Source: Patescibacteria group bacterium (GTDB taxonomy: Bacteria > Patescibacteriota > Gracilibacteria > UM-FILTER-43-11). From it: a stretch of 25,970 nucleotides of DNA. The notes beneath the pieces were generated by a model. The model did no database searches and was not told the origin of the DNA. It saw nothing but the letters and a program-made list of their open reading frames with translations. The translations under genes were made by a program, and so were the position numbers. The first letter of the stretch is position 1. Each line of letters opens with the position of its first letter. The stretch lies in NCBI GenBank assembly GCA_029260985.1, contig JAJDCE010000079.1, positions 1 to 25,970 of the forward strand. Reading direction: 5' to 3'. Shown one piece after another: positions 8,377-14,589 of this stretch.

Positions 8377-10445
8377 TGCCCTCAAAACATTCTTCAAACA
8401 GCAATCCAGAAAACAGTGAATCAGGTTTTGCGTGGTTTGTTGAAAACTTACCTGGTAATTATTTAACTTTTCCCGAACATTATATTTATAATGTCGCTTT
8501 AGATGTGGAAGCTCTCGCAGACACTGCAGAAAGGAGAAGGCAATTTAAAAAACTATTCATTGAACGCCAGATTTCTGAAGGTATAGATATGCCTGAAGTT
8601 GACCAAAAGACCATTGATAGTTTTGTAAAAGTAGGTGATTTAGATCAGCGAATTCAACGTTCCATGAAGCTGCTTGAGCTTACAAATAAATATCTTAGCC
8701 AAACGCAAAATTCTATTCATGCACAACGTCGCGCACTTTTTGAACTTTTTCATAAAGAAGCCCCTTTGAAACAGGCTGAAATGGATGAGGCTTATTTTCG
8801 GAATAGGGAGTTAGTGGAGGCGGATCTTACTGCAGCCCTTAAGCATGCCAAAGGTGATTCTCTAGCTGATTTAAATACTAACAATCCTCCTCTTGCTACC
8901 TCAATAGACACCCAAAGCGGCAAAACATTAACTTTACAAACCTATCTTAACCGTGCCTCAGCTGCTCTATTTGGAGCAAAAAGTGGTGCACATGGTTCTG
9001 CAGAAATCCTCAGGACCCTCCTTCAAATTCTTGGATGTATAAAAAAATATCCCCAAGAAAATAAAAAAGGTTTTATTAGTATTGATGGAACATGTTATTA
9101 CACTGTATCAATATGGTCCAGACGATTTAAAGAGCAGGGAATCCGAATTGCAGATCAAACAATCAGTAGACGTCTACATAAAGCTGGCAAAATTGGTAAA
9201 GATGGACGTGACAGAACAGGTAGAACCCTTATTGGTGCTTATTTTTCAGAAGAGGATGTACGTGAAGTTTGTAGTGATTACTTTATTACTATTGAAGAAA
9301 CGCAAGATCAGGCAAGACAAATCCTTATTGCTATTGAAGAAACGCAAGATCAGGCAAGACAAATCCTTGCTTCCAAAAATGTTATTGATAGACAATCTTT
9401 AATTCGATTTGGATCTGATAAGTTTAGAAGGGCTGATTTTCCACCATTTGGAAAAGGAGCTGCATTTGCAGGAGCTATTTTAGGCAGAACTATGCGAAGC
9501 ATTAAAACCGATGATCTACATCGTATTGCTGATATTTTGGGATTTCCTAAGGCCAAACTAGAAGAACTTAAAGCACTCCTAGTGGCTCATGGAATTACTG
9601 ATCGCTTATCTCTTATGCAATTTAGCCCTAAACAATTTGCAAAAACTGATTTTCCTCCTTATGGGAAAGGAAAGGCATTTACAGTTGCTATTTTAGGAAA
9701 GACAGTGCGTAACGTTACTGTTCCACATCTTCATCGTATTGCTGATGCTTTGGGTCTTTCTGAGATTAATCCAGAAGAACTCAAAAGCCAATACATTCAG
9801 ATTCTCGCAGATAAAGGAATTACCGATCGCCACACCCTTATGGCATTTGGTTCTGTTAAGTTTAGAAGGGCTGATTTTCCACCATTTGGAAAAGGAATAG
9901 CTTTTGCTCATGCTATTTTAGGCAAACCTGTAATAGTTAGACTTGAGACTCTTGAAGAAATTGCCGATGAGCTCAATTTTCCTAAATTAACACCCAATGA
10001 GCCCAAATCTATTCAGCATTATCGCCAAGCCCTTGAGGATAATGGTATTAGTGATCGCTTTAGCATTATTAATTTTAGGTTGCATAAATTTATGAGTACT
10101 TCATTCCATCCCTTTGGAAAAGGGCGGGCTTTTGCTGGTTTAATTTTAGATGGTAAATTCAAATATGTATCTCTTGAACATCTATCTCAGATAGCTGATA
10201 AGCTTAACCTTCCTCAGCTTTCTGAAGGAAATAAACAACTTTGTCTACAGGTACTCGCGAGTTTGGGGATTACTAATAGTGAAACATTAATTGGCTACGG
10301 AACACATAATTTCAAAATTGCCTCCTTTCTTCCTTTTGGTAAGGCTCATGCTTTTGTTAATGCTGTTTTGGGTGAGCCTGTACGTAATATTTCCCGAGTT
10401 CACCTTCAGCGTATGGCAGATGTACTTTTTGAAGGAGAAAAATAA
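8376..10445 (+). CDS. Protein with an HTH-like domain and five 71-76 residue repeats
   Basis: A 689-residue protein translationally coupled to the ATPase. Residues 1-160 are helical and unrecognised. Residues 244-297 read as a winged-helix candidate: QTISRRLHKAGK as recognition helix, then a basic Gly-rich wing and YFSEEDV. Residues 303-330 hold a duplicated 14-residue helix. Five tandem repeats follow, starting at 331, 402, 477, 553 and 627. Each has G-I-T-D-R, a Phe-rich DFPPFGKG core, AFxxAILG, then HLxRIADxLG. The last segment resembles the final helices of XRE-type HTH domains, so the repeats may be an array of nucleic-acid-binding modules. That is inference. No catalytic motif is seen. 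It probably provides target recognition for the ATPase. Confidence 0.75.
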   Translation: MPSKHSSNSNPENSESGFAWFVENLPGNYLTFPEHYIYNVALDVEALADTAERRRQFKKLFIERQISEGIDMPEVDQKTIDSFVKVGDLDQRIQRSMKLLELTNKYLSQTQNSIHAQRRALFELFHKEAPLKQAEMDEAYFRNRELVEADLTAALKHAKGDSLADLNTNNPPLATSIDTQSGKTLTLQTYLNRASAALFGAKSGAHGSAEILRTLLQILGCIKKYPQENKKGFISIDGTCYYTVSIWSRRFKEQGIRIADQTISRRLHKAGKIGKDGRDRTGRTLIGAYFSEEDVREVCSDYFITIEETQDQARQILIAIEETQDQARQILASKNVIDRQSLIRFGSDKFRRADFPPFGKGAAFAGAILGRTMRSIKTDDLHRIADILGFPKAKLEELKALLVAHGITDRLSLMQFSPKQFAKTDFPPYGKGKAFTVAILGKTVRNVTVPHLHRIADALGLSEINPEELKSQYIQILADKGITDRHTLMAFGSVKFRRADFPPFGKGIAFAHAILGKPVIVRLETLEEIADELNFPKLTPNEPKSIQHYRQALEDNGISDRFSIINFRLHKFMSTSFHPFGKGRAFAGLILDGKFKYVSLEHLSQIADKLNLPQLSEGNKQLCLQVLASLGITNSETLIGYGTHNFKIASFLPFGKAHAFVNAVLGEPVRNISRVHLQRMADVLFEGEK
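9285..9368 (+). repeat. 42-bp tandem duplication inside the repeat-protein gene
   Basis: Bases 9285-9326 and 9327-9368 are identical except for one base (A at 9288, G at 9330). Each encodes 14 residues of the form I-x-IEETQDQARQIL, so the frame is kept and a predicted helix just before repeat 1 is doubled. The near-identity shows the event is recent. Confidence 0.9.
9366..10442 (+). repeat. Five coding repeats of 71-76 codons
   Basis: Repeat units begin at 9366, 9579, 9804, 10032 and 10254. The conserved core (F-P-P-F-G-K-G in units 1 and 3, with changes in 2, 4 and 5) recurs at residues 355, 426, 501, 577 and 651. Units 1 and 3 share a 40-base stretch without any difference (9419-9458 and 9857-9896), although unit 2 between them is clearly diverged. 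The last unit is the shortest and ends the protein. Confidence 0.9.
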
Positions 10446-10475
10446 CAATAAAGTCAATTTCGAAAGACTTCATCA

Positions 10476-10664
10476 TTACTTATAAACCTTCTTCGCACAT
10501 GAAAAGCAATAAGACTTGTTTTTTGGAATATCAACACTAAAACATTTTTGACACTTGTGACTGCCATAAGTTTTAAAGGCTTCATCTTTTCGATAGCTAT
10601 TACAGCCAGGACAATAAGCAAAACCACCTTTAGTCGATTTCCCACAACGCCTGCATGCACCCAT
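10476..10664 (-). CDS. Small double zinc-ribbon protein
   Basis: A 62-residue basic protein with four CxxC pairs at residues 4/7, 18/21, 38/41 and 53/56, the pattern of two consecutive four-Cys zinc ribbons. The Cys pattern selects this frame over the other open frame across the same bases. Zinc ribbons of this size bind nucleic acid or ribosomes or act as protein adaptors; nothing here decides which. The ATG lies 23 bases after the dnaK stop on the same strand with no terminator between, so it is probably on the dnaK mRNA and may share its heat-shock control. Its 3' end faces the repeat-protein gene, 30 bases away. Confidence 0.7.
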   Translation of the reverse strand: MGACRRCGKSTKGGFAYCPGCNSYRKDEAFKTYGSHKCQKCFSVDIPKNKSYCFSCAKKVYK

Positions 10665-10687
10665 AAAACTAAGTTGAAGGAATAAGG

Positions 10688-12694
10688 TTATTTCTCCTCT
10701 TCATCTTTCTTCTCTTCCTCCACAACCTCACCCTCTTCTGCCTCTTTCTTTTCTTCGTTGTGATCCGTCACTTTCACGTCGTCATCAGCCTCAGCTGAAG
10801 CTTCACCAGATACATCTCCTTCGGCAGGTTCGGCGGGCTCACTGCTTTCAGCAGGCTTATCACCCTCGGCTGGTGCAGCATCAGCAGCTTCCTTATAAAT
10901 TTCAGTCCCGATCTTCTGAGCTTCTTGCTCAAGCTCTTCAGTCGCTTTTTTGATCGCCTCAAGATCAGCTTCTTCGTCTTTCAAAAGCTCTTTAACCACA
11001 TTGATCTTCTCGTTCACCGGTTTCTTGAGTTCATCAGAAATCTTAGCGTCATTATCACGCATCATCTTTTCGAGCTGGAAGACAGTGGCATCAGCTTTAT
11101 TGCGGGTTTCAACCACATCTTTTTTAGCCTTGTCTTCATCCGCATGCATTTCAGCGTCCTTTTTCATCTTTTCAATTTCTTCTTCGCTCAATCCGCTAGC
11201 CCCTTGAATGGTAATGCTCTGCTCTTTACCAGTGCCTTTATCTACTGCTTTTACGTTGAGGATTCCGTTCGCATCAATATCAAATGAAACTTCAATCTGA
11301 GGAACACCTCGTGGGGCTGGCGGGATACCATCAAGGATGAAACGGCCAAGAGATTTATTATCTGATGCCATTTCACGCTCACCTTGTACCACATGCACAT
11401 CAACCGATGGCTGATTGTCAGCAGCTGTTGAAAACACTTGAGATTTTGAAGTTGGAATGGTGGTATTTCGTTCAATGACATTAGTAGCAACACCACCTAA
11501 TGTCTCCACACTAAGCGAAAGAGGGGAAACATCTAATAGTAAAAGATCTTTTACGCCCGCCTCACCCATCAGTACACCTCCTTGAATAGCAGCACCAAGA
11601 GCAACCACTTCATCAGGATTCACGCCTTTGTGAGGTTCCTTGCCAAAGATTTTTTTAGCGATTTCCGTCACGGCAGGCATTCGGGTCATTCCACCAACCA
11701 TAATCACTTCATCGATATCACTTGCACTGAGTTTGGCGTCTTTCAAAGCCTTTTGGCAGGGGCCTTCGGTATTATCCAATAGGTCATGAATCAGTTCTTC
11801 TAGCTTTGAGCGGGAAAGTTTTAGGTTCATGTGTTTTGGCCCGCTGGCATCAGCTGTCACAAAGGGCAGGTTGATATCCGTTTCCTGAGCAGAAGAGAGT
11901 TCAATCTTTGCTTTTTCAGCGGCTTCTTTCAGGCGCTGAAGAGCCATTTGGTCTTTGCTCAGATCAATCCCATCTGATTTCTTGAATTCTTCGACCAAAA
12001 AGTCAATCACACGCTGGTCAAAGTCATCTCCACCCAAATGAGTATCGCCGTTTGTGGAAATAACCTCAAACACACCGTCACCTAAATCCAGAATACTGAT
12101 GTCGAACGTACCGCCTCCAAGGTCAAATACCGCCACTTTCATATTCTTATGCTTTTTGTCCAAACCATAAGCGAGTGAAGCCGCAGTGGGTTCATTAATA
12201 ATTCGTTTCACATCAAACCCTGCAATCTTGCCGGCATCTTTGGTCGCTTGTCGTTGAGCATCGTTAAAATAAGCGGGAACCGTGATCACTGCCTCGGTAA
12301 CCGGTTGACCTAAATAAGCCTCAGCATCTGTCTTTAATTTTTGAAGAACACGGGCAGAAATTTCAGCAGGCTTATACCATTTATCGACCATTTTAATCTC
12401 CACCTCTTCACTATTCCCCGCTTTTGTTTCAAAAGGCATATGCTTAATTTCTTTCTCCACTTCATTTAGCTTATGACCAATAAACCGCTTTGCCGAGAAG
12501 ATCGTATTCTGAGGGTTGGTCACCGCTTGCCGTTTAGCCACAACACCCGTCAGCCGTTCACCATCCTTTTCAGCGACAACCGATGGAGTGGTGCGATTTC
12601 CTTCTGCATTTGGTATAACAACAGGCTCTCCACCTTCCATTACGGCCATGCAGGAGTTAGTTGTTCCTAAGTCTATTCCGATTATTTTGCTCAT
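10688..12694 (-). CDS. dnaK: Molecular chaperone DnaK (Hsp70)
   Basis: A 668-residue Hsp70. The ATPase domain opens with IGIDLGTTNS (5-14), has FDLGGGTFD and VGGMTRMP, and keeps the N-lobe segment around RFIGHKLNEVEKEI that is absent from many Gram-positive DnaKs. The interdomain linker DLLLLDVSPLSL, the substrate domain with GIPPAPRGVPQIEV and the helical lid follow. The end is longer than usual: about 65 residues rich in Ala, Glu and Asp, closing with a run of Glu/Lys rather than the common EEVDK-like end. DnaK folds proteins in the cytosol with GrpE (next gene upstream) and DnaJ, which is not in the window. It has its own promoter under a CIRCE site. The start is ATG without a ribosome binding site. 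Confidence 0.97.
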   Translation of the reverse strand: MSKIIGIDLGTTNSCMAVMEGGEPVVIPNAEGNRTTPSVVAEKDGERLTGVVAKRQAVTNPQNTIFSAKRFIGHKLNEVEKEIKHMPFETKAGNSEEVEIKMVDKWYKPAEISARVLQKLKTDAEAYLGQPVTEAVITVPAYFNDAQRQATKDAGKIAGFDVKRIINEPTAASLAYGLDKKHKNMKVAVFDLGGGTFDISILDLGDGVFEVISTNGDTHLGGDDFDQRVIDFLVEEFKKSDGIDLSKDQMALQRLKEAAEKAKIELSSAQETDINLPFVTADASGPKHMNLKLSRSKLEELIHDLLDNTEGPCQKALKDAKLSASDIDEVIMVGGMTRMPAVTEIAKKIFGKEPHKGVNPDEVVALGAAIQGGVLMGEAGVKDLLLLDVSPLSLSVETLGGVATNVIERNTTIPTSKSQVFSTAADNQPSVDVHVVQGEREMASDNKSLGRFILDGIPPAPRGVPQIEVSFDIDANGILNVKAVDKGTGKEQSITIQGASGLSEEEIEKMKKDAEMHADEDKAKKDVVETRNKADATVFQLEKMMRDNDAKISDELKKPVNEKINVVKELLKDEEADLEAIKKATEELEQEAQKIGTEIYKEAADAAPAEGDKPAESSEPAEPAEGDVSGEASAEADDDVKVTDHNEEKKEAEEGEVVEEEKKDEEEK

Positions 12695-12717
12695 TTCTTA
12701 ATTTTTAGAGAGTAAAA

Positions 12718-12744
12718 TTAGCACTCACCATTTTAGAGTGCTAA
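12718..12744. promoter_or_regulatory. CIRCE operator (HrcA binding site) of dnaK
   Basis: TTAGCACTC-N9-GAGTGCTAA, a perfect match to the CIRCE consensus in both arms and spacer length. It lies between grpE and dnaK and covers the -10 hexamer and probable start point of the dnaK promoter, so bound HrcA would block RNA polymerase directly. No hrcA gene is in the window. Confidence 0.95.
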
Positions 12745-12757
12745 AAATATTTGTCAA
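12730..12757 (-). promoter_or_regulatory. dnaK promoter
   Basis: Reverse strand: TTGACA (12752-12757), 16 bases, TAAAAT (12730-12735). The -10 lies inside the CIRCE spacer. The -35 begins 7 bases after the grpE stop codon. The predicted leader is about 28 bases. Confidence 0.8.
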
Positions 12758-12763
12758 CATTAA

Positions 12764-13285
12764 TTAGGAGGCTCCAGAGCCGACCTTAACCTTCGCCGCC
12801 TTCAGTGTCTGCTCATGATAAGTGTAGCCAGGTTCAAATTCTTCTAGAATTACATCCTTTTCACCCTCACCTTGCATCACTGCCTCATGGATATTGGGGT
12901 TTAGTTTTTCACCCACCGTCAGAATTTTTTTAACCCCAACTTTTTCAAGGGCCTTCATCAATTCATCATGAGTTTGTACAACCCCCTTGGCCCAGTTATC
13001 CTCTTTTAAATTCTCAGGAACCTGTTGGCAGCCACGGTCAAAGTTATCGATGATCGGAAGCAGTTCTTTAAGAAGTTCGTAATTAGCAAACTTAATCCAC
13101 TTTCCTTTATCTTCTTCAGCACGGCGCTTAAAGTTCTGCATATCTGCCATACAGCGAGCCAGCTGCTCTTTTAGTTCTTCAGCTTGATTGACTTCTTGCT
13201 CCTCAGATTGCTTCACTTCGTCCTCCTTTTTCGCCTCTTCAACTTTCTTCTGAAGTTCATCGTCAACGGGTTTATCTTCTGGCAT
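12764..13285 (-). CDS. grpE: Nucleotide exchange factor GrpE
   Basis: A 173-residue protein with a charged, disordered N-terminus (1-35), a long helix for dimerisation (35-90), and the beta-wing region with the family signature VGVKKILTVGEKLNPN then HEAV (116-136). It releases ADP from DnaK. It sits just upstream of dnaK with a 69-base gap that holds a second promoter and CIRCE, so dnaK can be read with grpE or alone. There is no CIRCE before grpE itself. Length and motif order are normal for the family. Confidence 0.95.
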   Translation of the reverse strand: MPEDKPVDDELQKKVEEAKKEDEVKQSEEQEVNQAEELKEQLARCMADMQNFKRRAEEDKGKWIKFANYELLKELLPIIDNFDRGCQQVPENLKEDNWAKGVVQTHDELMKALEKVGVKKILTVGEKLNPNIHEAVMQGEGEKDVILEEFEPGYTYHEQTLKAAKVKVGSGAS

Positions 13286-13309
13286 ATTAATTCGATTAAA
13301 TTCGAAGTC

Positions 13310-13338
13310 ATTTTAGCAAACATATACACTGTCAACAA
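13310..13338 (-). promoter_or_regulatory. Probable grpE promoter
   Basis: Reverse strand: TTGTTG (13333-13338), 17 bases, TAAAAT (13310-13315), giving a short leader of about 18 bases. A TTGACA overlaps the -35, but its 14-base spacing is too short. No CIRCE arm is present. Confidence 0.5.
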
Positions 13339-13391
13339 ACCCATTAATTCAGGGCTGTTGTTCGATTTGATGAACATCTAAAAAAATTAGC

Positions 13392-13420
13392 TTTACACAA
13401 TAAGGCTCTGTCTATAAAAT
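13392..13420 (+). promoter_or_regulatory. Promoter of the 87-codon gene
   Basis: TTTACA (13392-13397), 17 bases, TAAAAT (13415-13420), 27 bases before the ATG at 13448. Divergent from the grpE promoter. Confidence 0.5.
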
Positions 13421-13447
13421 TCATTTCCATGTTTCTAATTTTTATTT

Positions 13448-13711
13448 ATGGAGAAAAGAGATGTACTTTTGATTATCGGCGATGGACTTCAGGGAGTCAA
13501 AAAGCTACCTGAGGGTGATCTTAAAGATAAGATTCATGATTTTTTTAAAAAAATCGAAGAATTGATAGAGGGAAATTTTGACCTAGAGAAACTTGCTAAA
13601 ATAGCGAAACAGCTCACTATTTCGGTTCTGGATGCACTCAGTTTTAAAGATACGGACCTGTTGCCTGACACGATTAATTTAGTCGATAGTCAATTGAGCG
13701 AGTTTAAATAA
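13448..13711 (+). CDS. Small helical protein, function unknown
   Basis: An 87-residue soluble protein that appears all helical, with a heptad-like pattern of Leu/Ile and charged residues (DKIHDFFKKIEELIEG, then LEKLAKIAKQL). There is no signal, no Cys and no known motif. It is transcribed alone from its own promoter, divergent from grpE and convergent with the four-helix-bundle gene that ends 33 bases beyond its stop. The promoter, codon-like composition and clean ATG support a real gene. Function cannot be inferred. Confidence 0.6.
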   Translation: MEKRDVLLIIGDGLQGVKKLPEGDLKDKIHDFFKKIEELIEGNFDLEKLAKIAKQLTISVLDALSFKDTDLLPDTINLVDSQLSEFK

Positions 13712-13744
13712 AGTGTGCAACAAAAAAGTGGAGGTTAGGCATTG

Positions 13745-14083
13745 TCAGCCAATCAGCCCAAATAGCATTTTTGATATATCCTCATATTCGCCATTAAATT
13801 CATTTAATTCGAACTCAGACAAAAGTTTAAGGTCAAAACATGCCTCTAAACAAGCTACTGTTTCAAAAGTAGAGGCACGGGATTGAATGTAGAAATGTTT
13901 TTTATCTGGCTTAGTAAAGCGGCCTGCTCCTTCAGCGATCAATAGCATTACACTTAAGCTTGCTCTAGATAGCTGGTCACGCAGGCGAGGTGGAACCGTT
14001 TTACATTTCATTAAATACACCATCACCTTCTTATGCATAAGTCTGGCTTTTTGGTAAACTTCTAACTTTTGAAAATCGAACAT
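13745..14083 (-). CDS. Four-helix bundle protein of the 23S rRNA intervening-sequence family
   Basis: A 112-residue protein with the family hallmarks: an F-x-KLEVYQKAR start, a central IAEGAGR segment and an F-Y-I-Q-SRASTFETVACLE helix. Members fold into a four-helix bundle and form pentamers in solved homologs. The family was first found inside insertions in bacterial 23S rRNA but is also common as free-standing genes, as here. Its job is unknown, with nucleic acid binding often proposed. It lies 217 bases downstream of tRNA-Cys on the same strand, and the gap has direct and inverted repeats. Confidence 0.85.
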   Translation of the reverse strand: MFDFQKLEVYQKARLMHKKVMVYLMKCKTVPPRLRDQLSRASLSVMLLIAEGAGRFTKPDKKHFYIQSRASTFETVACLEACFDLKLLSEFELNEFNGEYEDISKMLFGLIG

Positions 14084-14160
14084 AGTGTTGTGGGATTATT
14101 AGGCTAAGCGTGAAATTTGTAGAATTTGTAGTATAAAATTGGAGATTCCAAGAATAGTAT

Positions 14161-14300
14161 GCTGAAACAGAAACTCAAACACAAGCGGTTATGTACGTGT
14201 TTCTGAACCTGTTTGAGGACGCTGGGAATAAAATTTCTTTGGTCAGTTCGCTGAAACAGAAACTCAAACAGTTGCTTGAAATTTCGAGTAGAAATTTTAT
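14161..14300. repeat. Structured spacer with a 21-bp direct repeat and several inverted repeats
   Basis: Bases 14161-14181 recur exactly at 14250-14270 (89-base period). The first copy can also pair with downstream bases: CAGAAAC (14168-14174) with GTTTCTG (14199-14205), or CTCAAACA (14174-14181) with TGTTTGAG (14210-14217). AAATTTC-N5-GAAATTT (14279-14297) forms a short hairpin, and an 11-bp inverted pair joins 14228-14238 with 14290-14300. The segment ends exactly at the tRNA-Cys CCA. It could be part of an RNA, a remnant of a small element, or chance in AT-rich sequence. Confidence 0.6.
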
Positions 14301-14377
14301 TGGAGGTACCGGTGGGATTTGAACCCACGAATGGCGGTTTTGCAAACCGCTGTGTTAGACCACTTCACCACGGTACC
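14301..14377 (-). tRNA. tRNA-Cys (anticodon GCA)
   Basis: A complete cloverleaf on the reverse strand: acceptor GGTACCG with CGGTACC, a D arm with a 3-bp stem, anticodon stem GCGGT/ACCGC around loop TTGCAAA (anticodon GCA), and T arm GTGGG-TTCAAAT-CCCAC. The discriminator base is U, the cysteine identity base, and CCA is encoded. The gene is a singleton. Confidence 0.97.
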
Positions 14378-14390
14378 AAGCTCACCCATT

Positions 14391-14419
14391 TTTTTAACCT
14401 ATTTAACGATTAAAAGCAA
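14391..14419 (-). promoter_or_regulatory. Probable tRNA-Cys promoter
   Basis: Reverse strand: TTGCTT (14414-14419), 17 bases, TAAAAA (14391-14396), about 14 bases before the mature tRNA 5' end. Confidence 0.4.
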
Positions 14420-14500
14420 ATCAATAATCCTAATCTGCATTTTTGATAATATGCTAATTATGTTACGCAGAAAGTAATTAAAAAAACATCATCCCATTTT

Positions 14501-14529
14501 TTAATAGAATTTTATGTGGTTTTTATAAT
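14501..14529 (+). promoter_or_regulatory. Possible promoter of the KaiC-like gene
   Basis: TTAATA (14501-14506), 17 bases, TATAAT (14524-14529). The whole 14400-14589 region is very AT-rich, so other -10 candidates exist (for example TATAAT at 14544). Confidence 0.3.
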
Positions 14530-14589
14530 AAAAATGATATAAATATAATGTTATATATAATAAAATAAAAACTAATATATATTAAAAAT

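Noticed and set aside
9082..9402. A 106-codon forward frame with a repeated Leu/Lys stretch
   Set aside because: Out-of-frame reading of the repeat-protein gene; its internal repeat only mirrors the 42-bp duplication.
10446..10475. Hairpin AAGTC...GACTT between the repeat-protein and zinc-ribbon genes as a bidirectional terminator
   Set aside because: The stem is five AT-rich pairs with a bulge and neither side has a proper T run.
10454..10660. A 68-codon reverse-strand frame overlapping the zinc-ribbon gene
   Set aside because: The other frame has four regularly spaced CxxC pairs; this one has no recognisable pattern.
14104..14328. A 74-codon reverse-strand frame beginning GSNPTGTS
   Set aside because: The start lies inside tRNA-Cys; this opening is the usual translation of a tRNA T arm.
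14301..14377. tRNA-Cys as an integration (att) site for the neighbouring accessory block
   Set aside because: No second copy of the tRNA 3' end is seen in the window, no integrase is present, and the block lies on the other side of dnaK-grpE.
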